42,633 nt of DNA from an uncultured Collinsella sp. (GCA_900542965.1 UQPY01000013.1:1-42633), one strand, 5' to 3'; positions 1 to 8,523 are shown, numbered from the stretch's first letter. Notes: generated by a model from the sequence alone, not told the origin. Numbers and translations: made by a program.

Positions 1-34
1 GAGGTCAGAAGTTCAAATCTTCTAACGCCCACCA
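1..34 (+). tRNA. tRNA, 3' part only (type not determinable)
   Basis: The window opens inside a tRNA. Visible are a variable-loop remnant (1-6), a T arm with stem AGAAG/CTTCT around the loop TTCAAAT (7-23), the 3' acceptor strand AACGCCC (24-30), discriminator A (31) and an encoded CCA (32-34). The matching 5' acceptor strand should be GGGCGTT, and lies outside the window. The anticodon is not visible, so the amino acid is unknown. A terminator follows at once. Confidence 0.85.
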
Positions 35-42
35 AATGTTCG

Positions 43-79
43 CAGCTCAGAGGCTATGTCCTCTGGGCTGTTTTGTTTT
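43..79 (+). terminator. Intrinsic terminator of the tRNA
   Basis: An 11-bp stem (43-53 with 60-70, one G-U pair) closes a 6-nt loop and is followed by TTTTGTTTT. It sits 8 nt after the tRNA CCA end, as expected for a tRNA transcription unit that ends here. Confidence 0.85.
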
Positions 80-260
80 ATGTCGCTAAATCCGCTGGCA
101 GTTCCAACCGCCCAACTAGCCAAAAGCCGACCATCTACTTGCCGATCTATCCATCGGCATAACCAATCAGTCCGCACCGCAACTTCTCAGCAAAACGCCG
201 CGATGTCTGTGCCCTGCGGTATCCTTGAGCCACTTGCACCTGCAGCACCAAGGAGCCGCC

Positions 261-947
261 ATGCGCACCGAGCTCGATGTCCCCTTTTCGCACAAAGAAG
301 AAGCCAAGGCGCTGGGCGCCAAATGGGACCGGACCAAGAAGATCTGGTATGTACCCAGCGGCGTCAACCCCGAACCCTTTGCCGAGTGGCTGCCCGGTGT
401 TGACCGATCCGACCCCTCAGCGCCGTATATATATCTAGTACTGGGCAAGCGCGAGTGCTGGAAGTGTCACAAAGAGACCTCGGTCGCGGCCTTCGGCATT
501 CCCTATCGAGCCGATAACGACGAGAGCATCGTCATCGCGCACGCGCCCAACGAAGCCGGGTACATTGCCATCGACACGGCCAACGCCAACGCACTCGCCA
601 TCGTGCCCGCTCTTGGCTGCGTGCCAGGCGAGATCCGCGACTACCTTCATAAGCGCTGCGGCTACAAGCCCGTAGGCGCGCGAGCCTCCAAAGCCCCGTC
701 GCTCGGCAACACGTGCACCAGTTGCGACGCGCTGCAAGGCAGCCGCTATCTGTTCGAGGAGCCCTCGTCCCCATTTGCCCTCACTGCCATCAACAAGCTG
801 CCGGCACTGGAGTTTGTGCGCGTCGAAGTTGCCGGCGTCTTTGGCGTCCCGGCCGCGCGTACCGACTTTGACCAGGCGCTCTTTACCTGGGCACGCGACC
901 ATCACGCCGAGTTCCACAGGCAACTCGGTGAGGGGATTTATTTGTAG
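261..947 (+). CDS. DUF5710 domain protein with two CxxC pairs
   Basis: This is a 228-aa soluble protein. Residues 3-45 match the DUF5710 pattern (a hydrophobic start, then KEEAKALGAKWD, then KIWYVP), a short domain often attached to DNA-processing or mobile-element proteins; its biochemical role is not established. The rest is unassigned but carries CxxC pairs at Cys66/69 and Cys152/155 that could bind one zinc ion. The ATG at 261 is chosen because AAGGAG lies 5 nt upstream; a frame extending to 225 lacks such a site. It is the first gene after the tRNA, with 226 bp of non-coding DNA before it. The DUF5710 assignment is fairly secure; the function is unknown. Confidence 0.8.
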   Translation: MRTELDVPFSHKEEAKALGAKWDRTKKIWYVPSGVNPEPFAEWLPGVDRSDPSAPYIYLVLGKRECWKCHKETSVAAFGIPYRADNDESIVIAHAPNEAGYIAIDTANANALAIVPALGCVPGEIRDYLHKRCGYKPVGARASKAPSLGNTCTSCDALQGSRYLFEEPSSPFALTAINKLPALEFVRVEVAGVFGVPAARTDFDQALFTWARDHHAEFHRQLGEGIYL

Positions 948-985
948 AGACGGAGAAGCCTTCACAGCCAGCTCCTCCGCATCAC

Positions 986-1270
986 CTATCCCTCGTCGCC
1001 GGCGTCATACACGATATCGAGGCCACAAACAGGGCATTTCTCCGGATACACCGGCATATGAACGCCTGTCCGTTTTCTCACTTCGTCGCTGAGTCTGTCG
1101 CGCGCATCGATGAACCGAATGTCGAGACACGGTATTTGCGAGCCGCAGCAAGGGCAGGTGACGACAAACGACCCGCAATCAACCTCTACGCTCGGAAACA
1201 TATTGTTGTCTATAAGGGCACACGGCAGTTTTCCGTACTTCCCCATCGCAATATCGCCTCGCCAGCTCAT
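986..1270 (-). CDS. Small zinc-ribbon protein
   Basis: This is a 94-aa protein with no membrane segment or signal peptide. It has CxxC pairs at Cys39/Cys42 (the first written CPCCG) and Cys79/Cys82 (CPVCG), a typical four-cysteine zinc-ribbon layout, plus extra cysteines at 17, 32, 41 and 48. The start at 1270 follows GGGGAG at a good distance; the open frame continues upstream but has no ribosome site. It faces the DUF5710 gene tail to tail with 38 bp between. Function is unknown. A role as a small nucleic-acid-binding or metal-binding protein is only a guess from the ribbon. Confidence 0.6.
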   Translation of the reverse strand: MSWRGDIAMGKYGKLPCALIDNNMFPSVEVDCGSFVVTCPCCGSQIPCLDIRFIDARDRLSDEVRKRTGVHMPVYPEKCPVCGLDIVYDAGDEG

Positions 1271-1392
1271 ACACGCTCCCCTCTCGCTATACAAAACAGG
1301 AAGAGCATGCACCGGCGGGCGGGCGCGAGATTGCATCGCCACGCGATCCGATCAAACAACACGATCGTCAAAGAATGCCAAAGCCAAATACG

Positions 1393-2475
1393 CTAATACG
1401 GCAGAAGCCCCGCCTTTTCACGCTTCTTTTCCGAGCGATCGAACTCAATGCGATGGGCCTCAAGAAACACCGTATTGGGTCGCCACTGACGCTCATTCGG
1501 CTGCCTTAGCGTCGCACCCGCAAAGGAAGCGTAGCCGGTCTTATCCAGCAGGTACGATCCGCACAGCCGATATTCGCCGCAAACAGGCTCAAACGAAATC
1601 AGGTGAGCATCAAATAGGGAATGAAGATCGCGCCGAAGTAGAATGCCATTGCTGGCAACCTGCGATTTGGGTCCCGAGTAATTCTCGATATGTGCAGCCT
1701 CCAGAGCTTCGCTGACGCCGCAGTCCGACACCGCGCAACGTCCGTCATAGGCGGCAACGAGCTGCTTGCGGAACCATTGCTGCCCCAATCGCTCGCGCCT
1801 TAACGCATAGCGGACCTTTTCGTCGTCGGTCGCACCCTGTCCGGCAAACTCAATATCGACGGGCATGTGCTTCAGATAACTCATGTCGGGTGCAAAACGA
1901 GGGTCCGGTCCGCCTTTATGAACAGGACCGTGCAGAACAAACCATCCGTTTTCGGGCTCGAACCGCTCAACAAACGCAAGGCCGAGCACCTTATAGCCCA
2001 CCTCGGTTGCAAATATGACTCCGACCGGAACGCCACATTCCATGCAGTTGAGCATTTTACGGTTGTAATTCTGGTCTCGAAAACCAACGGTACCCGGCGC
2101 TTGAACCGAGTACTTAATGACCCACGTACCATCGTCCAAATAGAGCGGAGGCACATCGGTGTAGAAGCTCTTTTTAGAGTTATGGACCGAAAGCGCAAAG
2201 ATCTTATTGGGATCTTGCTTCACCCGATCCTGGCCCGGCCAGAAGATCCCTGAATCCCGCGTTACGGGAAAGAAGTCCGAGCCAATTCTCAAACGATACT
2301 GATACTGAGGGCTATCTTCCTTGGTGTGGTGCGGAAGGCTGGTCCAAACGCCGCCGCGCTGTTCCTCATCCAGAAACCACTCCCATGCCTCAACGTATTC
2401 AGAAGGCACGAGACTGCAGGCGCGGTCATAGCTTGGTCCATCCATCAACGGAACAGCAAGGTCAATGTCGCTCAT
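1393..2475 (-). CDS. HNH endonuclease, possible modified-DNA restriction enzyme
   Basis: This is a 360-aa protein. The C-terminal third is a clear HNH domain: Cys247 and Cys252 (one zinc pair), the AAHIENYSG motif with His262, Asn276 in SNGILL, and the RRDLHSLFDAHLI helix with His285 and Asp289. Residues about 90-185 form a beta-rich domain (GTWVIKY, GVPVGVIFAT, GWFVLHGP) placed where COG3440-type restriction enzymes carry an SRA-like reader of modified bases; that part is an inference. ATG 2475 follows an AGGTG site at 6 nt; a GTG three codons upstream has worse spacing. It has no methyltransferase partner nearby, as expected for a type IV (modification-dependent) enzyme. It is divergent from the next gene. 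Confidence 0.75.
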   Translation of the reverse strand: MSDIDLAVPLMDGPSYDRACSLVPSEYVEAWEWFLDEEQRGGVWTSLPHHTKEDSPQYQYRLRIGSDFFPVTRDSGIFWPGQDRVKQDPNKIFALSVHNSKKSFYTDVPPLYLDDGTWVIKYSVQAPGTVGFRDQNYNRKMLNCMECGVPVGVIFATEVGYKVLGLAFVERFEPENGWFVLHGPVHKGGPDPRFAPDMSYLKHMPVDIEFAGQGATDDEKVRYALRRERLGQQWFRKQLVAAYDGRCAVSDCGVSEALEAAHIENYSGPKSQVASNGILLRRDLHSLFDAHLISFEPVCGEYRLCGSYLLDKTGYASFAGATLRQPNERQWRPNTVFLEAHRIEFDRSEKKREKAGLLPY

Positions 2476-2690
2476 CGCCAGCACCTACAACCATACGAAC
2501 GCGAGTCATGCCCCTCAATAATATGGCCGAGAGTCAATTATTACGAGATCTCATTCCGCGATCGGCACATCGTTGATGCTCTCGGTTTGCCGCTGGCGCG
2601 TTTGTACCCCGCTGCCCCACTTCCCTGTATACTGATGTAGCACGTGTTTCATCCGGGCTTGTTGGGCCGGATTGTTCATGGGAGGTTCTT

Positions 2691-3182
2691 GTGGCTGTTT
2701 CGAATCCGCCTAAGGGAAGCGTTTCTTCTTCGTCCATCAAGCCGGTTACGCGCAAGGCCGTGCGTTGCCAGCGCGAGGTCGCTTGGCTTGTCACGCAGGC
2801 AGCGGGCAGGCTTGTGGCGACCACTCAGGACGTCAATGCGCCTACGCCGAGCTTTGTGCTGGCAGTGGCGCTGGATCGAGTACGCCAGCTGGAACTCGCC
2901 GCACAAGAAGACGGCAACCATCTTGGCTACCAGGACGCTATGGCGCCCGACCTGCAAACGTTCTGCCACATGGCCAAGTTGCCCGCCGCGCCCAATGCGC
3001 TTTCGGACGCAGGCTACATGTTTACGCTTTCGGGCGCGGACCTTATCCGCGACATCTATGCATACTGCAGCGAGCTCGCCGAGCGCCACGTCTTTGGCAC
3101 GGCCGAAGTCAAACCGGGAAATGCCATCAAGCTGGTTCTTAGGCTGTTCTTGATAGACGGGTTCGGGGCCATGCCGGCGTAA
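2691..3182 (+). CDS. Hypothetical protein
   Basis: This is a 163-aa soluble protein that I do not recognise. It starts with GTG at 2691, with GGGAGG ending 5 nt upstream. Residues 20-40 are basic (KPVTRKAVRCQREVAWL); the remainder is predicted helical, with no transmembrane segment and no zinc pair. A -10-like TATACT lies at 2628-2633, 57 bp before the start, but without a convincing -35. The gene is divergent from the HNH nuclease and converges on the AlbA_2 regulator. Its codon use matches the G+C-rich host, so it is probably a resident or long-established gene. Confidence 0.6.
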   Translation: MAVSNPPKGSVSSSSIKPVTRKAVRCQREVAWLVTQAAGRLVATTQDVNAPTPSFVLAVALDRVRQLELAAQEDGNHLGYQDAMAPDLQTFCHMAKLPAAPNALSDAGYMFTLSGADLIRDIYAYCSELAERHVFGTAEVKPGNAIKLVLRLFLIDGFGAMPA

Positions 3183-3282
3183 GCCGAGTCTTTAGCATCA
3201 CCGTCGACTGGACAACAACCGCTTTACCTTAATGGACGCCAATCGAGGGTCGATTATTGGGTCGCCTCGTCCACTAACGCAT

Positions 3283-4749
3283 CTATCCCACGCGCTCCGA
3301 CAGTCGATACTTGCGGTTGCGGCTCGTCGCCGGCGCCGTGGGCTCAAGCTCGCCTTGAGCAATGAGCGCGTTGACGCGCGACCTAACCTGGGAAATTGTG
3401 AGCCCTGTGTGCTCTGCCAGCTCGCGCGTCCCCAGCTCGCCGTAGTGTTTGAGTGCCGTCACAATTAAGCCCCCGCCATGATCGACCGGCTCGATCTTTG
3501 AACGGTAAAGTACGACCTTGAACCGATCGAATCCCAGGCAGAACAGGGGCTCGGCCAGACCATGCGCGCGCATGGCATCGATCATCATCGGGATGCCCGA
3601 GCCATTGCCCTCAGCCGGCGAACCTGCGCCATCCGGCAGCGGAACAATCGACATGAGCTTCACAAGCGTCGCGTTACGGCATCGGGAGCTGCCGTCAAAC
3701 AAGTTCTCGCGAGTCTTTCCCCCGTAAAGGCCGCCAGGATTCGTCACCTCGACACGATCGTCAAAGACGTCGACGGCAATCGATTGTCCACAGAACCGAT
3801 CCCCGTATTCTCGATGGATTACGGCGTTGGCGATTGCCTCGCGCAGAACCTCCTCGGGAATCTCAAGCGAGTCGACACGCGAGACGCCTTGGACGGTCGA
3901 GGTTCGCCGCAAATTCTTGGCGACGGCTGTGACGGCATCCGAGATCATCTCGCCCAACGTTCCCTCACAGATTGTGCGGTCCATGAATCTCAGCGACCCC
4001 GCCATGCCCTTCTGAGTTCCCGCATGGACAGCCACGTCAATGAAGAGCTTGGGATAGAACTGCTGAGGGTAGGTGCCCACAACTAGGAGTCCAGCCTTGG
4101 TGACATTGCCCTGGGAATCAAGGATATTTAGGCGCTCCAGTTTCGTTTGTTTGTCCGGCGCGCCGCGCATTGCCCGGGGCGTCAACGAGAAAGCCCGATC
4201 TATCGTACGGTCGACCAGCGTCTCGTCGAGATCGTCCGCGCCCGCACCCGCCACCGCGTCGCGATCGCTCGGAGTCGCTCGACCGTATGACGCCAATGCG
4301 AGCACCTCGGTCGATGAAAGCGGCACATCTTTGTCATCGATGCGCTTGTAGCTGCCGCCCTGGGCGCCCCGCTCTATGACATAGCAGGGCTTGCTCGACG
4401 GATCGAGCTCCTCAATCGTAATGACGAGAACGATGACGCCCTGAAGCTCCACTCGCTCGATCGTGTATTTGGGCGGATTGGCCAGCTTTCCGCGACCGCC
4501 GGCATCGCCCATGCCCGCCACGAATTGGTTGAGCACCTTCTCGGTCTCAAAGTTTGCAACTGGAACAAAGCCCGCGCGCTCGCTCACGCCGAGCACGATA
4601 ATTCCGCCAGCGGTATTCGCGAATGCGCTAACCGTTTCCCATACGTCGCGGGAAAGCATCGTGGCGCTCTCCTTGACCTCGACGTTAAGATCGTCCGAGC
4701 CCATGCGCTTTAATGACTCGAGCAGACCGGCCAGCTCGTTTTCGTTCAT
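3283..4749 (-). CDS. AlbA_2/Schlafen-type ATP-binding transcriptional regulator
   Basis: This is a 488-aa protein of the family often annotated as ATP-binding protein or RecG-like regulator. Residues 20-130 form the AlbA_2 domain, with the hallmarks NVEVKES (22-28) and AFANTAGGIIVLGV (42-55). The middle contains the conserved REAIANAVIHREY helix and the VEVTNPGGLYGG turn typical of these proteins. The last about 60 residues are a winged helix (LGTRELAEHTGLTISQVRSRVNAL), so the protein should bind DNA. ATG 4749 is preferred because AAGGGA lies 7 nt upstream; a GTG at 4755 is too close to that site. The region just upstream holds two copies of a three-site repeat array, which are good candidates for its own operators. 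Confidence 0.85.
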   Translation of the reverse strand: MNENELAGLLESLKRMGSDDLNVEVKESATMLSRDVWETVSAFANTAGGIIVLGVSERAGFVPVANFETEKVLNQFVAGMGDAGGRGKLANPPKYTIERVELQGVIVLVITIEELDPSSKPCYVIERGAQGGSYKRIDDKDVPLSSTEVLALASYGRATPSDRDAVAGAGADDLDETLVDRTIDRAFSLTPRAMRGAPDKQTKLERLNILDSQGNVTKAGLLVVGTYPQQFYPKLFIDVAVHAGTQKGMAGSLRFMDRTICEGTLGEMISDAVTAVAKNLRRTSTVQGVSRVDSLEIPEEVLREAIANAVIHREYGDRFCGQSIAVDVFDDRVEVTNPGGLYGGKTRENLFDGSSRCRNATLVKLMSIVPLPDGAGSPAEGNGSGIPMMIDAMRAHGLAEPLFCLGFDRFKVVLYRSKIEPVDHGGGLIVTALKHYGELGTRELAEHTGLTISQVRSRVNALIAQGELEPTAPATSRNRKYRLSERVG

Positions 4750-4808
4750 CTGCACGTCCCTTCGCTCGGCCCGGCGGAGAATGCCGCGAATAGATTTCCT
4801 TCGTCTCT

Positions 4809-4875
4809 CAGTTATCTCTCGTAATTATCTCTCATCTTACTGCTATCTCTCATATTAGAGATAAATGAGAGATGA
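4809..4875. promoter_or_regulatory. Repeat array module 1, candidate operator
   Basis: This 67-bp module has three direct copies of (T/C)TATCTCTC at 4812, 4825 and 4843, plus an inverted copy ATGAGAGAT ending at 4873 that pairs with ATCTCTCAT at 4846-4854. It begins 60 bp upstream of the AlbA_2 regulator start and is repeated as module 2. Position and symmetry suggest a multi-site operator for that regulator. Confidence 0.6.
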
Positions 4876-4973
4876 AAGATAAGATGTCTGCCATCTGTTT
4901 CATTTAAACATATTTTTGCTGGTAGAACAATCAATATTGAGACAATACCATGATTGCTTGTCTCTTTGCTGCT

Positions 4974-5040
4974 CAGTTATCTCTCATATTTATCTCTCGT
5001 CTTTCAGTTATCTCTCGTATTAGTGACGAATGAGAGACGA
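4974..5040. promoter_or_regulatory. Repeat array module 2, candidate operator
   Basis: This 67-bp module matches module 1 at 56 of 67 positions with no gaps. TTATCTCTC occurs at 4977, 4990 and 5008, the same 0/13/31 spacing as in module 1, followed by the inverted ATGAGAGAC. The A+T-rich DNA between the two modules (4876-4973) could hold promoters. I see no gene in 4750-5323. Confidence 0.6.
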
Positions 5041-5070
5041 GAAATGCATGAGTGATGGACGGTCGGGAAT

Positions 5071-5188
5071 CGAGAGTGGATTTTCGGACGGTTTTTGGGC
5101 GTTTTGAGGCTGATTCCGTCCGAAAATCCACTCTCATTCAATTTGCGTCCAAATATCCACTCTCGTCCGTCCGATTTTCCACTCTCGT
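5071..5188. repeat. Four copies of a 21-bp repeat, two forming a 20-bp perfect inverted pair
   Basis: Copies of a sequence close to CGTCCGAAAATCCACTCTC lie at 5117-5137, 5146-5166 and 5168-5188 on the plus strand and, inverted, at 5071-5090. The inverted copy (5072-5091) and the first direct copy (5116-5135) are perfectly complementary over 20 bp with a 24-nt spacer. The last copy ends 135 bp before the M16C protease start, so the block may be a regulatory region for it or for the divergent regulator. Spacing is too short and uneven for a CRISPR array. Confidence 0.7.
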
Positions 5189-5323
5189 TCGACAGGCGGC
5201 CAGGACGCATCGACTTCCCATCGGCATAACCGCCAGTTCGCCGCAGAGCTGCGGCCCCATATGGGTATACTCTCGAGGATTCGACTCGATTCGCCCCCGC
5301 TGGGGCGTCAAAGGAGACTGCAT

Positions 5324-8300
5324 ATGCCCACCACCTCAACCGACCCTCGCACCGCTGCCGCCGCGCTGCTGGTGCCCGGTACCATCTGTCACGGTTTTGC
5401 CGTCGAGCGCTGCGAGACCGTGCCCGAGCTCGACTCTGACGCCTACGTGCTGCGCCACACCGCATCGGGTGCTCGCCTGCTGTACCTCGCGTGCGACGAC
5501 GAAAACAAGGCCTTTGCCATTGGCTTTAAAACGCCGCCGGCCGATTCCACCGGCGTGTTCCATATTCTTGAGCACTCGGTGCTGTGCGGATCGGCCAAGT
5601 TCCCCGTCAAGGAACCGTTCGTGGACCTGATCAAGAGCTCCATGCAGACGTTCCTCAACGCCATGACCTACCCCGACAAGACCATCTACCCCGTTGCCAC
5701 CACCAACGAGCAGGACCTGTACAACCTGATGGACGTGTACCTGGACGCGGTGTTCAACCCGGCCATCTATACCAAACCCACCATTTTTGAGCAGGAGGGC
5801 TGGCATTACGAGCTGGACCTGCCGGAGGGCGCCGAGGGCGAGGACGGCGACAGCTCCGCGAGCCTGCGCGAGGGCACGCTGCGCTATAACGGCGTGGTGT
5901 TCAACGAGATGAAGGGCGCGCTGTCCGACCCCATGAGCGTGCTTGACGACGCCGTCAACGCCGCGCTCTATCCCGACACCGCCTATGCGCACGAGAGCGG
6001 TGGCGACCCGCGCGCGATTCCCACGCTCACCTACGAGCAGTTCCTGGACACGCACGCGCGCCACTACAATCCTTCCAACTCCTACATCACGCTCTACGGC
6101 GACCTGGACGTGGACCGCGCGTTAGCCTTTTTGAACGAGCGCTACCTGTCGCAGCCGAGCGCCGCAAGCCGCCGCATGGACGCAGCCGTTGCCGCCGGCG
6201 AGGACCCGTCCACGCTGGCGCCCAATCCGCTGGGCGTGCAGGCACCCGTGACCTGCGAGTACAAGCGCGTCGAGATGGCCACCACACCCGAGAACGCCCT
6301 GGTGGGCCTGGGCCTGGTGCTGGGCAGCGCACTCGACCGCAAACGCACGATCGCGGCGGATATCCTGTTCGAGGCGCTGCTGGGCTCCAACGAAGCGCCG
6401 GTTAAGAAGGCCATTCTGGCTGCCGGCTTGGGCGGCAACGTGGTGAGCTACACCGCTGCCGAGTGCCTGCAGCCCTACGAGCTCATCATGCTGCAAAACG
6501 CACAGCCCGGCGTGGCGCGCGAGCTGCGCCGCGTGTTCCAGGACGCCTGCCGCGACCTATGCGAGCATGGCGTTCCGCGCGAGCGCCTGGAAGCCATCAT
6601 CAGCAGCAACGAATACGACCTGCGCCAGCGCGACTACGGTATCGCCGACGGCGTGGCCATTGCGTGCGACGCGCTGAGCACGTGGCTCTACGATGACGAC
6701 GCCGCGACGCTGGCGCTCAAGTACGGCCCGGTGTACGAGGAGCTTCGTGGCGAGCTGGACGGCAGCTACTTTGAGGACCTGCTGCGCGAGCTGGTGCTGG
6801 AAAACGACCACATGGCGCTGGTCGAGCTGGTGCCGGTTGACGCCGCCGAGGGTTCGGAGAGCGCCGAGGCCGCCGAGCTGGCAGCCAAGCGCGATGCCAT
6901 GACCGATGCCGAGCTGGCCGACGTGGTCGAGCGCACGGCCGTGCTGCGTGCCGCGCAGGAGGCCGAGGACACGCCCGAGGACAAGGCCACGCTGCCGCGC
7001 CTGCGTGTATCCGACATTGGCGAGGCGCGCCCCGAGCCGCCGCTCGTTGTGGACACGACTGCGCCCATCCCCTGCCTGCGCCACGACATTCCCACCAACC
7101 GCTTGGCCTACGCCATGCAGTATTTCGACCTGAGCTGCGTCGCGTTTGAGGACCTGCCCTATGTAACGCTGCTCTGCCGCCTGCTCAAGCAGCTGCCCAC
7201 GAGCGAGCACTCGGCCGAGGAGCTCGACAACTTGCTCGCCGGCAAGCTTGGCTTTTTGAGCTTTACGACCGAGGTCATGACCCAGCCCGACGTGGACGGT
7301 GTGCGCCCCTACCTGCTGGTAAGCGCCGGCGCCCTGTCCGAGAAGATCGATGCGCTGGCAAGCCTGCCGCACGAGGTGTGGTCGAGCACATTGCTGGCGG
7401 ACGCCGATGCCGACCGCGTGCGCGACGTGCTCACGCAGATTCGTATTGGGCTTGAGCAGGGCTTTATCAACAACGGCCACTCGGCGGCGCTCGGTCGCGC
7501 GATGAGCTACAGCTCGCCTTCGGCCGTGGTGCGTGAGCAGCTCTCGGGCGTAGACTTCTACCTGTTCCTGCGCGATTTGCTCGACCACTTTGACGAGCGC
7601 CTGGACGGCCTGCGTGCCAAGCTTGCCGAGCTGGCAGGCCGCATCTTTGTGGCCGACGGCTGCCTGGCGAGCTTTACCGGCAGCGATGAGGACTTTAACG
7701 CGTACTGGGCCGCCGCGGGCGACTTGGGACTGGGAGCTGGCGACGGCGCCGATGCCGGCCGCGACGCGCTCGTGGTGCCGACGCCGTGCGACCGCCACGA
7801 GGCTTTTGTCATCCCCAGCGACATCTGCTTTGCCGCGCGTGCGTGCGATCCGCGTCGCCTGGGCATTGACGTGACAGGCGCTTGGGCCGTGGCTGCCAAC
7901 GCGCTCTCCTACGACTACCTGTGGAACGAGATTCGCGTGAAGGGCGGTGCGTACGGCTGCGGATTCCGCGCAGCCGGCGAGCGTCAGACGGCGTTCTACA
8001 CCTACCGCGACCCGGCGATCGATCCTTCGATTGAGCGCGTGGAGCGCGCGGGTGCATGGCTTGGCAGCTTTGGGCCCGACAAGGCCGCCTTTGAGGGCTT
8101 TATCGTGAGCTGCGTGAGCGGCATGGACGCGCCGGTGAAGCCGTACGCGCTCACCAAGCGCCGCAACACGACCTACCTGGCCGGGCTCGATCCGCACGCA
8201 CGCGAGGAGCGTCGCGCCCAGATGCTCGCCGCCACGCCCGGTGAGCTGCGCTCGCTCGGCGCCGACGTGACGCGCATCGCAGCCGAGTCGCCCACCTGCG

Positions 8301-8368
8301 TCTTTGGCGGCCGAGACGTCATCGCCAAGAGCAACGCCGGCTTTAACGTAGTCGACCTGCTGGGCTAA
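5324..8368 (+). CDS. M16C family metalloprotease (presequence-protease-like)
   Basis: This is a 1014-aa zinc peptidase of the insulinase (pitrilysin) superfamily, M16C branch, which includes PreP and Cym1. These enzymes degrade short unstructured peptides inside a closed chamber formed by two homologous halves. The inverted zinc motif HILEH is at residues 80-84 (His80, Glu83, His84); the third ligand is expected in the YNGVVFNEMKGALSDP segment near residue 200. FVDLIKSSMQTFLNAMTYPDKT, typical of the branch, follows the first motif. Length agrees with the full two-half family. ATG 5324 has AAGGAG 7 nt upstream. No signal peptide is seen, so it is probably cytoplasmic. The gene stands alone, with a hairpin after it. 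Confidence 0.93.
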   Translation: MPTTSTDPRTAAAALLVPGTICHGFAVERCETVPELDSDAYVLRHTASGARLLYLACDDENKAFAIGFKTPPADSTGVFHILEHSVLCGSAKFPVKEPFVDLIKSSMQTFLNAMTYPDKTIYPVATTNEQDLYNLMDVYLDAVFNPAIYTKPTIFEQEGWHYELDLPEGAEGEDGDSSASLREGTLRYNGVVFNEMKGALSDPMSVLDDAVNAALYPDTAYAHESGGDPRAIPTLTYEQFLDTHARHYNPSNSYITLYGDLDVDRALAFLNERYLSQPSAASRRMDAAVAAGEDPSTLAPNPLGVQAPVTCEYKRVEMATTPENALVGLGLVLGSALDRKRTIAADILFEALLGSNEAPVKKAILAAGLGGNVVSYTAAECLQPYELIMLQNAQPGVARELRRVFQDACRDLCEHGVPRERLEAIISSNEYDLRQRDYGIADGVAIACDALSTWLYDDDAATLALKYGPVYEELRGELDGSYFEDLLRELVLENDHMALVELVPVDAAEGSESAEAAELAAKRDAMTDAELADVVERTAVLRAAQEAEDTPEDKATLPRLRVSDIGEARPEPPLVVDTTAPIPCLRHDIPTNRLAYAMQYFDLSCVAFEDLPYVTLLCRLLKQLPTSEHSAEELDNLLAGKLGFLSFTTEVMTQPDVDGVRPYLLVSAGALSEKIDALASLPHEVWSSTLLADADADRVRDVLTQIRIGLEQGFINNGHSAALGRAMSYSSPSAVVREQLSGVDFYLFLRDLLDHFDERLDGLRAKLAELAGRIFVADGCLASFTGSDEDFNAYWAAAGDLGLGAGDGADAGRDALVVPTPCDRHEAFVIPSDICFAARACDPRRLGIDVTGAWAVAANALSYDYLWNEIRVKGGAYGCGFRAAGERQTAFYTYRDPAIDPSIERVERAGAWLGSFGPDKAAFEGFIVSCVSGMDAPVKPYALTKRRNTTYLAGLDPHAREERRAQMLAATPGELRSLGADVTRIAAESPTCVFGGRDVIAKSNAGFNVVDLLG

Positions 8369-8382
8369 GGCACGGCAAGCAA

Positions 8383-8427
8383 AACTACCACGAAGGGCGC
8401 AGTTCACAGGCGCCCTTCGTGGTAGTT
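8383..8427. terminator. 18-bp perfect hairpin after the M16C gene
   Basis: Arms 8383-8400 and 8410-8427 are perfectly complementary around a 9-nt loop. The A-rich flank is on the left, so the T-tract signal is better for the minus strand; on the plus strand no U-run follows. It is related in sequence to the hairpin after hicB (shared CCCTTCGTGGT(A/G)GTT). Confidence 0.7.
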
Positions 8428-8434
8428 CGAACAC

Positions 8435-8463
8435 TTGTTCTATACGCACACATGTTCTATAGT
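8435..8463 (+). promoter_or_regulatory. Candidate hicAB promoter
   Basis: TTGTTC (8435-8440) and TATAGT (8458-8463) are separated by 17 bp. The octamer TGTTCTAT occurs twice here (8436 and 8453), covering both promoter boxes. Confidence 0.55.
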
Positions 8464-8488
8464 AGAGGTGCTTGCAACGACCTGAAAT

Positions 8489-8509
8489 TGCAACTAGAAT
8501 ATAGTTGCA
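8489..8509. promoter_or_regulatory. Candidate HicB operator
   Basis: A perfect inverted repeat, TGCAACTA (8489-8496) and TAGTTGCA (8502-8509) with 5 bp between, lies between the candidate promoter and hicA. A further half-site, TTGCAAC, is at 8472-8478. HicB antitoxins with a C-terminal ribbon-helix-helix normally repress their own operon at such palindromes. Confidence 0.6.
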
Positions 8510-8523
8510 GAATGTGAGGCGGG

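Noticed and set aside
1..34. Assigning an amino acid to the tRNA
   Set aside because: Only the T arm and 3' acceptor strand are visible; the anticodon is outside the window.
5071..5188. CRISPR array
   Set aside because: Only four units, one inverted, with uneven gaps (1 to about 26 bp) and no cas genes. It fits binding-site repeats better.
6557..8449. A 630-codon frame opposite the M16C protease, and shorter ones at 5336-6064
   Set aside because: Antisense shadows with skewed composition; the plus-strand protease has a complete, well-conserved domain set.
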